From positions 7,564,001 through 7,628,000 of the forward strand of contig NZ_CP107845.1 of NCBI RefSeq assembly GCF_041431415.1: a stretch of 64,000 bases of DNA. Reading direction: 5' to 3'. The notes beneath the pieces are model-generated. The model had not been told where the DNA came from. It saw only the letters and a list, made by a program, of their open reading frames with translations, and did not search any database. Numbering within the stretch: position 1 is the stretch's first letter; each line of letters begins with the position of its first letter. This document shows positions 59,184 to 64,000 of this stretch, in pieces. The translations under genes and the position numbers were made by a program. The DNA is from Streptomyces sp. NBC_00513. GTDB taxonomy: Bacteria; Actinomycetota; Actinomycetes; Streptomycetales; Streptomycetaceae.

Positions 59184-60197
59184 TCAGATCCTGGCGGCCA
59201 GGGGGACGGAGATCTGCTTCAGCCAGCGCCCTGCCGCGAAGTCGCGGGCCTTGACGACGACGCGATCCCGGTGCACCTCGACCTGGAGGCCCTGGTTGAA
59301 GACGCCGGGAACGGTGTGCTCACCGCCCTGCCCGTTGTCGGTGAAACCGGTCTGCACCGCACCCGTGTTGAAAACGGAGAATCCGTCCAGGTTCGCGGTG
59401 CCGGGCACCACGCGCCGTACGTGCCAGTCGGACAGGGCCAGGTTCCAGTGCGTGTGCCCGCTGAAGAGGAACACGTCCCGGTGGCGCCCCAGCAGGCCGA
59501 GCAGTGCGTCGGCCTGGAGGTAGTCGCTCATGTAGAGCTTGTTGCGCGTACCCGAGACCGTGTCCGGCAGCGGGTGGTGGGCGATCACCATGACCGGCTT
59601 GCGACGTCCGGACCAATAGCGCAGCCGCTCCTCCAGCCACAGCAACTGCGCCTCGCTCAGCCACACCTCGTCCCAGAGCTCGGGGTTGTGGTAGTGCATG
59701 TAGCGCTCGGTTCCGATGCTGAGGACCGGTATCCCGTCGAACGTCGTCTCGTCGTACACCCTGCCGCGTCCGGCGAAGCGGTGGAAGCTGCGGAACAGGG
59801 AGTCCTCGGTGGTGCCGTTGGGCCAGGTCGACAGGGCGAGTGTCTGCGGATCGGAGTACTTGGGGACGTAGAACTCGTGGTTGCCGATGGCCCAGGCGAC
59901 CTTGCGCGGGCTTGGGCCGCGCTCCAACACCTGCCGCACCGCCGCGTACTCGAAGTCGTAGCCGCGCGGGGTGATGTCGCCGGCGACGGCCAGTCCCGCG
60001 CTGTGCGGGGCGGTGGCGGCCATGTCCTTCAGGGCGACGGTCAGGTCGCCCAGGTCGCCCTGGATGTCGCTGATGACGTTGAAGGTGCTGAGGGGTGTGG
60101 CGGCCCGGTCGGGTGTCCGCGCTTGCGCGGTCATCGGCGTTGCCGCGCCGAGGGCGACGGCGCCGGCCGTCGCGGTGAGCAGAGATCTGCGCTTCAT
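59184..60197 (-). CDS. Secreted calcineurin-type metallophosphoesterase
   Basis: 337 residues. A twin-Arg/Sec-like signal ('MKRRSLLTATAGAVALGAA') is followed by a metallophosphoesterase: 'NVISDIQGDLGDL' (first metal Asp; the usual His is replaced by Gln), 'AVAGDITPRG', 'AIGNHEFYV', 'VIAHHPL' and 'LFSGHTHWNLALS'. It should release phosphate from an extracellular ester. It has a DasR-like palindrome in its promoter. ATG 60197 has AAGGA at 7 bases. Confidence 0.88.
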   Translation of the reverse strand: MKRRSLLTATAGAVALGAATPMTAQARTPDRAATPLSTFNVISDIQGDLGDLTVALKDMAATAPHSAGLAVAGDITPRGYDFEYAAVRQVLERGPSPRKVAWAIGNHEFYVPKYSDPQTLALSTWPNGTTEDSLFRSFHRFAGRGRVYDETTFDGIPVLSIGTERYMHYHNPELWDEVWLSEAQLLWLEERLRYWSGRRKPVMVIAHHPLPDTVSGTRNKLYMSDYLQADALLGLLGRHRDVFLFSGHTHWNLALSDWHVRRVVPGTANLDGFSVFNTGAVQTGFTDNGQGGEHTVPGVFNQGLQVEVHRDRVVVKARDFAAGRWLKQISVPLAARI

Positions 60198-60248
60198 GGA
60201 GGGGTCCTTCCGCTGTCGGAGACGCGGGCTCGGATGAGACCCGCAGTT

Positions 60249-60260
60249 GGGTCTAGACCC
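60249..60260. promoter_or_regulatory. Palindrome GGGTCTAGACCC, DasR-like (dre) site
   Basis: A perfect 12-base palindrome containing GGTCTAGACC, the core of the DasR responsive element (consensus around TGGTCTAGACCA). It lies 52 bases upstream of the phosphoesterase ATG, over its likely promoter, suggesting control by N-acetylglucosamine status. Confidence 0.55.
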
Positions 60261-60609
60261 GTTATGTCTACGCAACCAAGGAGGCCGACAGGTGAATGCC
60301 GCGCGACGTCTTGCCTGATCGCGGACGGAGTCGACGTCGAGGTTGCACGGGCCCACAGGAGGGGCTCCTCCCCGTATCCGCACCGCACTACAGGGGAACA
60401 CCCGTGCTCCGCACCGGGAAGAGGTCCATCCGCGCGCGTCCTGGTTACGCAAACACACGCGGGCTCGGGGCGAGTGTCGAAGCGGTGGGGGGCCGTGTCA
60501 AGGAAACCGGCGAGTAGCCGGCGCGAGCCCGGTCACCGCTTGGGGTCCGATCCGCGTTGTCGACGTCGTCCTTCGCTGAATCCCGGTGGCCTGCCCGTCC
60601 CCGGGTGGG

Positions 60610-60617
60610 TAGCGCTA
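60610..60617. promoter_or_regulatory. LacI-type operator half-sites TAGCGCTA
   Basis: TAGCGCTA is the typical centre of LacI/GalR-family operators. It sits 60 bases before the LacI-family regulator start, as expected for autoregulation. The remainder of the 479-base gap shows no gene. Confidence 0.5.
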
Positions 60618-60676
60618 ACATCCGTACGGAGTGCACGCAGTTCCCTTGGAAGCCCCGGTTCGGAGGTCCGGTTCAC

Positions 60677-61720
60677 ATGCCGCGCGAAGTCGGATCACGA
60701 TCACCCAGGTCCCGTCCGCTGCGCCAGTCGCCCTCCATGGCCGACGTGGCCGCCATGGCGGGAGTCTCCTCGCAGACGGTCTCCCGTGTGGCCAACAACC
60801 GGGAGAACGTGGACGCGTCCACCCGCGAGCGGGTGCTGGCCGCGATGAAGATGCTCGGCTACCGGCCCAACACGGCCGCGCGGGCGCTGGTCACGGGCAG
60901 GTTCGGGACGCTGGGCGTCATCAGCTTCGACATCAGTGCCTACGGCAACGCCAGGACCTTCGCCGCCATCACCGACGCCGCGCGTGAAGCGGACCTCTTC
61001 GTGAACTTCATGGGAGCCCGGGCGCAGACCGGCGCCGCCGTGCGCCAGGCGTTCCAGCAGCTGATGGTGCAGTCGGTGGACGGCATCATCCTGATCGAGT
61101 CGCAGATCCTCGACACCCCCGAACTGCGGCTGCCGTCCGCCGTCCCCGTGGTCTTCGCCGACGGGGACACCGGCCACCGCTACGCCAACGTCGACATCGA
61201 CCAGGCCGAGGGGACCCGCGGCGTCGTGGCCCACCTGCTGGGTCTCGGCCACCGAACGGTCTGGCACGTCGCGGGACCGCGCGACTCCTACGCGGCGCGC
61301 CGCAGGGCCGAGGCGTGGCACCGCTCGCTCAAGGACGCGGGCGCCGTCGCGCCGCCCCTTCTGTACGGGGACTGGTCCGCGGCCTCGGGGTACCGCGCCG
61401 GACGTGAACTGGCCACCCGTCCGGAGGTGACGGCGATCTTCGCAGCGAACGACCAGATGGCCCTCGGCGTCATGCGTGCCCTGCACGAGGCCGGGCGGCG
61501 CGTGCCGGACGACGTCAGCGTGGCCGGATTCGACGACGTCCCCGAGGCCGCGTTCTTCCCCGCCCCTCTCACCACCGTCCGGCAGGACTTCGACGCCGTC
61601 GGCCGGCACTGCGTCGAACTGCTCCTGGAACAGATCGGCGGCGAGGGCGGAACCCCGCGCCAGGCCTCGGTGGCGCCCGTCCTGGTGGTGCGCGAGAGCA
61701 CGGCGGCCCCGGCCGGCTGA
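60677..61720 (+). CDS. LacI-family transcriptional regulator
   Basis: 347 residues: a short basic tail, the LacI helix-turn-helix with hinge at about 20-75 ('MADVAAMAGVSSQTVSRVAN', 'RPNTAARALVTGR'), and a periplasmic-binding-protein sugar domain ('IDQAEGTRGVVAHLLGLGHR', 'AIFAANDQMALGVMRALHEA', 'VAGFDDVPEA'). It should repress carbohydrate genes until a sugar binds. ATG 60677 follows GGAGG. Possible targets are itself and the neighbouring sugar genes. Confidence 0.93.
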   Translation: MPREVGSRSPRSRPLRQSPSMADVAAMAGVSSQTVSRVANNRENVDASTRERVLAAMKMLGYRPNTAARALVTGRFGTLGVISFDISAYGNARTFAAITDAAREADLFVNFMGARAQTGAAVRQAFQQLMVQSVDGIILIESQILDTPELRLPSAVPVVFADGDTGHRYANVDIDQAEGTRGVVAHLLGLGHRTVWHVAGPRDSYAARRRAEAWHRSLKDAGAVAPPLLYGDWSAASGYRAGRELATRPEVTAIFAANDQMALGVMRALHEAGRRVPDDVSVAGFDDVPEAAFFPAPLTTVRQDFDAVGRHCVELLLEQIGGEGGTPRQASVAPVLVVRESTAAPAG

Positions 61721-61730
61721 GCCGGCCGGG
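61708..61730. terminator. Hairpin whose loop is the LacI-gene stop codon
   Basis: CCCGGCCGGC (61708-61717) pairs perfectly with GCCGGCCGGG (61721-61730); the 3-base loop is the TGA that ends the LacI gene. It lies between convergent genes and could stop transcripts from both. Confidence 0.7.
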
Positions 61731-61742
61731 CGCCGGTCCGCC

Positions 61743-62993
61743 TCAGGGCGTCCGTTCCCTCGCCGCTCTGGCTGCGCGACGTCCTGCCGCCACGGTGCCG
61801 AAGGTCTCGCGGTCGTCGAGGAAGCCCTCCAGGGCGAAGGTGGCCGCCCCCAGGGTCACGGGGTTGTCCGCGACGGTGCTCAACCGGCAGGTGAGCGCCT
61901 GCAGCGTCGCCGGGAGGGCGTGTTCCGCGATGACGTCGCGGGTCTGCCGTAGCAGCGGCTCGCCGAGCCGATCCGCCACCCGTCCGCCGAGCACCAGGGC
62001 CTGCGGATTGAACAGGTTGAGGAGATCGGCGGCGGCCGTCCCCAGATAGTGGGCGGTCCGCGCCACGGTCTCGGCGGCCACGGCGTCTCCGCGCGCGCAG
62101 GCGTCGGCGACCTTCGCGACGACGACGTCCTCGTCGGCGTCCAAGAGTGGACTGTTCTCGTCCAGTTCCCGGACGGTCCGGGCGATGCCGCGCGTGCTGA
62201 CGTAGGCCTCCACGCATCCCCGCCTGCCGCACCGGCACTCCCGGCCGCCGGGGACCAGGCAGGTGTGACCCCATTCGCCGGCGCTGTTGGTCGCGCCCCG
62301 GTACAGCGCTCCGTCGATCGCGATGCCCGCGCCGACGCCGGCCCGGAGGGTCACCACGACGAGGTCGTCGACCTCGCGTCCGGCCCCGAACCACATCTCC
62401 GCGACGGTGCCGGCCTTGAGCGGGTTGTCCAGGTACAAGGGCATCGGCAGACGCTCGGCGAGGAGCGAACGCAGCGGTACGTCGCGCCAGGACCAGTACG
62501 GCGAGAAGACCGACACGCCGCCCTCGCGCTCCACGTGGCCGGGAACGCTGACACCCGCGCCGAGGATGTGCGTGGACGTGCCCGCGGTGTCCGTCAGGCC
62601 CTCCACCCCGGCCACGATGGCCTCGACCACGTCCTCCGGCCGCACATCGGCTTGCGGAAGGGGCAGCCGCACGCTCCGCAGCACCGTGAGCGCCAGGTCG
62701 AACAGCTCCACCTGTACGGACGTCTCCGCGACATCGATCCCGATCAGGGTCCCGCGCTCCGCGTTGACGGCCAGGCGCGCCCTCGGGCGCCCGCCCTTCG
62801 AGTCCTCGTGGCCGGCCTCCGCCAGGACGCCCGCCTCCAGCAACTCCGCCACGAGGTTGGCCACGGTCGCGAAGGACAGCCCGGTCGCGGCGGCGATCTC
62901 CTGCCGGCTCACCGGGCCGGCGGCGGCGAAGACGCACCTCAGTGCGTCGAACCGATTGCGGCGGCGGATGTCCTGTGCCGTGCGTTTGGCCAT
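61743..62993 (-). CDS. ROK-family transcriptional regulator
   Basis: 416 residues: a winged helix at about 10-80 ('VSRQEIAAATGLSFATVANL') and a ROK sugar-kinase-like domain. The zinc motif 'CRCGRRGC' and upstream 'EWGHTCL' are intact; 'GIDVAETSVQVELFD' is the degenerate phosphate loop of regulators, and 'LGAGVSVPGHVE' is typical. It should sense a sugar or sugar phosphate and repress the divergent SMP-30 gene (140-base shared gap). ATG 62993 follows GAGGA; ATG 63011 is less likely. Confidence 0.93.
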   Translation of the reverse strand: MAKRTAQDIRRRNRFDALRCVFAAAGPVSRQEIAAATGLSFATVANLVAELLEAGVLAEAGHEDSKGGRPRARLAVNAERGTLIGIDVAETSVQVELFDLALTVLRSVRLPLPQADVRPEDVVEAIVAGVEGLTDTAGTSTHILGAGVSVPGHVEREGGVSVFSPYWSWRDVPLRSLLAERLPMPLYLDNPLKAGTVAEMWFGAGREVDDLVVVTLRAGVGAGIAIDGALYRGATNSAGEWGHTCLVPGGRECRCGRRGCVEAYVSTRGIARTVRELDENSPLLDADEDVVVAKVADACARGDAVAAETVARTAHYLGTAAADLLNLFNPQALVLGGRVADRLGEPLLRQTRDVIAEHALPATLQALTCRLSTVADNPVTLGAATFALEGFLDDRETFGTVAAGRRAARAARERTP

Positions 62994-63133
62994 GGGGCGG
63001 CGTCCTCTCACCCTGCCGGCGGGCAGAGACGGTAGTACTGACGCCCGAGCTTATTCCAGACGTTGGACGATTACTATGTACAAGGGTTAGAGGAAGTCCT
63101 AGAGTTTCGCCGTCGGAAGTGAGGAGCGACATC

Positions 63134-64000
63134 ATGCAACTGACCGCACTGCCGTGCGCACCCGTGCCCGGACTGTTGACCGAAGGACCGGTATGGCACG
63201 CCGGGCACGGTGACGTGCTGTGGGTGGACATTCCCGCGGGCCTCGTCCACCGGGCCCCGTTGGTGGCCCGCGACGACGACAGCGGCCTGCCGGACCTGGG
63301 GCCCGGAACCACCGTGAGCCTCGACCGGCCCGTCGGAGCGGTCGCGCTCCGCGCGTCCGGCGGGCTCCTCGTGGCGGCGGGAACGGCCTTCCTGTACGTC
63401 GACGACGCCGGGGTGGCCACGGAGTTCGCCGCTCCGGACGTACCCGACGACGGAACGCCGCGTCGCATGAACGACGCCAAGTGCGACCCCGGCGGGCGAC
63501 TGCTCGCCGGCACCATGTCCTACGACGGTACGCCCGGCGCGGGCAGCCTCTACCGCCTGGACCCCGACGGCACCGTGACGACCCTGCTCGACTCGGTCAC
63601 CATCTCCAACGGCCTCGGCTGGAGCCCGAACGGCCGACTGCTCTACTACGCGGACAGCCCGACGCGCCGCGTCGACGTCTTCGACCACGACCCCGTCACC
63701 GGCGCGCTCACGGCCCGCCGCCCCTTCGCCGACACCGGCGCCGCCGGGGTGCCGGACGGCCTGGCCGTCGACACCGAGGGCAGGGTCTGGGTGGCGGTGT
63801 GGGGAGCCGGCCAGGTCCGGGCGTACACCCCCGACGGCGCCCTCCACGCCGTCGTGACCGTCCCCGTCTCGCAGGTCTCCAGTTGTGCCTTCGTCGGCCC
63901 CGACCTGGACCTCCTGGTGATCACCACCGCGGCCGACGGCCTGACCCCGCAGCAGCTCTCGGCGGAGCCGCTCGCCGGCCGGATCTTCATCTGCCGGCCC
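63134..64000 (+). CDS. SMP-30/gluconolactonase family protein, 3' part missing
   Basis: The ATG at 63134, after GAGGAG, opens a frame that runs off the right edge (289 complete codons). The six-bladed propeller of sugar lactonases is clear: 'LLTEGPVWHAGHGDVLWVDI' (metal Glu), 'PRRMNDAKCDPGGRLLAGTM' (Asn/Asp), 'TISNGLGWSPNGRLLYYADS' (Asn) and 'PDGLAVDTEGRVWVAVWGAG' (Asp). It hydrolyses aldonolactones in sugar oxidation pathways. Divergent from the ROK regulator, which likely controls it. Confidence 0.92.
   Translation, partial: MQLTALPCAPVPGLLTEGPVWHAGHGDVLWVDIPAGLVHRAPLVARDDDSGLPDLGPGTTVSLDRPVGAVALRASGGLLVAAGTAFLYVDDAGVATEFAAPDVPDDGTPRRMNDAKCDPGGRLLAGTMSYDGTPGAGSLYRLDPDGTVTTLLDSVTISNGLGWSPNGRLLYYADSPTRRVDVFDHDPVTGALTARRPFADTGAAGVPDGLAVDTEGRVWVAVWGAGQVRAYTPDGALHAVVTVPVSQVSSCAFVGPDLDLLVITTAADGLTPQQLSAEPLAGRIFICRP

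Overview
The window is high-GC actinomycete chromosome, almost certainly Streptomyces. Evidence: strong G/C bias at third codon positions, frequent GTG starts, GGAGG-type ribosome sites, translational coupling by GTGA/ATGA overlaps, SpoIIE-type phosphatases and RsbW-like anti-sigma ATPases, mycothiol-era arsenic genes, and a venezuelin-like class IV lanthipeptide cluster. It is an accessory-rich stretch with no rRNA, tRNA or CRISPR array seen. Two genes run off the edges: a terpene synthase on the left and an SMP-30/gluconolactonase on the right.

Layout. 0-7.4 kb: terpene synthase (partial), an anti-sigma-like ATPase, an F420-type luciferase-like oxidoreductase with a HAD phosphatase, cytochrome oxidase subunit I with a small membrane partner, and an acyl-CoA oxidase-like enzyme. 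7.5-13.2 kb: resistance block, with a rifamycin phosphotransferase preceded by a perfect rifamycin-associated element, then arsC-acr3-arsR diverging from arsM across a palindromic operator. 13.3-16 kb: VanZ-like protein plus an OmpR-type two-component pair; the vanZ and regulator promoters carry near-identical 11-bp-spaced repeats in opposite orientations. 16-22.7 kb: a DUF4236 protein, a frameshifted remnant, a sphingomyelinase D-like secreted phospholipase, an SGNH hydrolase, a VOC protein, a broken gene next to a truncated IS701-type transposase, and an ankyrin/HEAT protein.

23.7-28.7 kb is a complete class IV lanthipeptide cluster: synthetase LanL, a 51-residue precursor, a perfect hairpin, and an ABC exporter. 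28.8-42.1 kb holds an orphan solute-binding lipoprotein and four SpoIIE/PP2C phosphatases that bracket a 1528-residue secreted protein (ricin-B lectin, long Ala-rich coiled coil, exchangeable-looking C-terminal tip) with an overlapping small downstream gene. I read this as a polymorphic toxin and its immunity protein, and it is the best candidate for an undescribed system here.

42-53.8 kb: membrane proteins, a HhH-type endonuclease-like protein, a small chaplin-like secreted protein, a TPR protein, and an ion-transport operon (CPA-type antiporter, DUF2254, K+ channel) in which short ORFs sit between genes and overlap the next start by four bases. 53.9-64 kb: cell-surface and sugar genes. These are two GND-repeat secreted proteins, a DUF916-type membrane-anchored protein beside a GH43-like/ricin/WxL-like exoenzyme, a secreted phosphoesterase behind a DasR-like palindrome, a LacI regulator with its own-type operator, a ROK regulator, and the partial SMP-30 gene.
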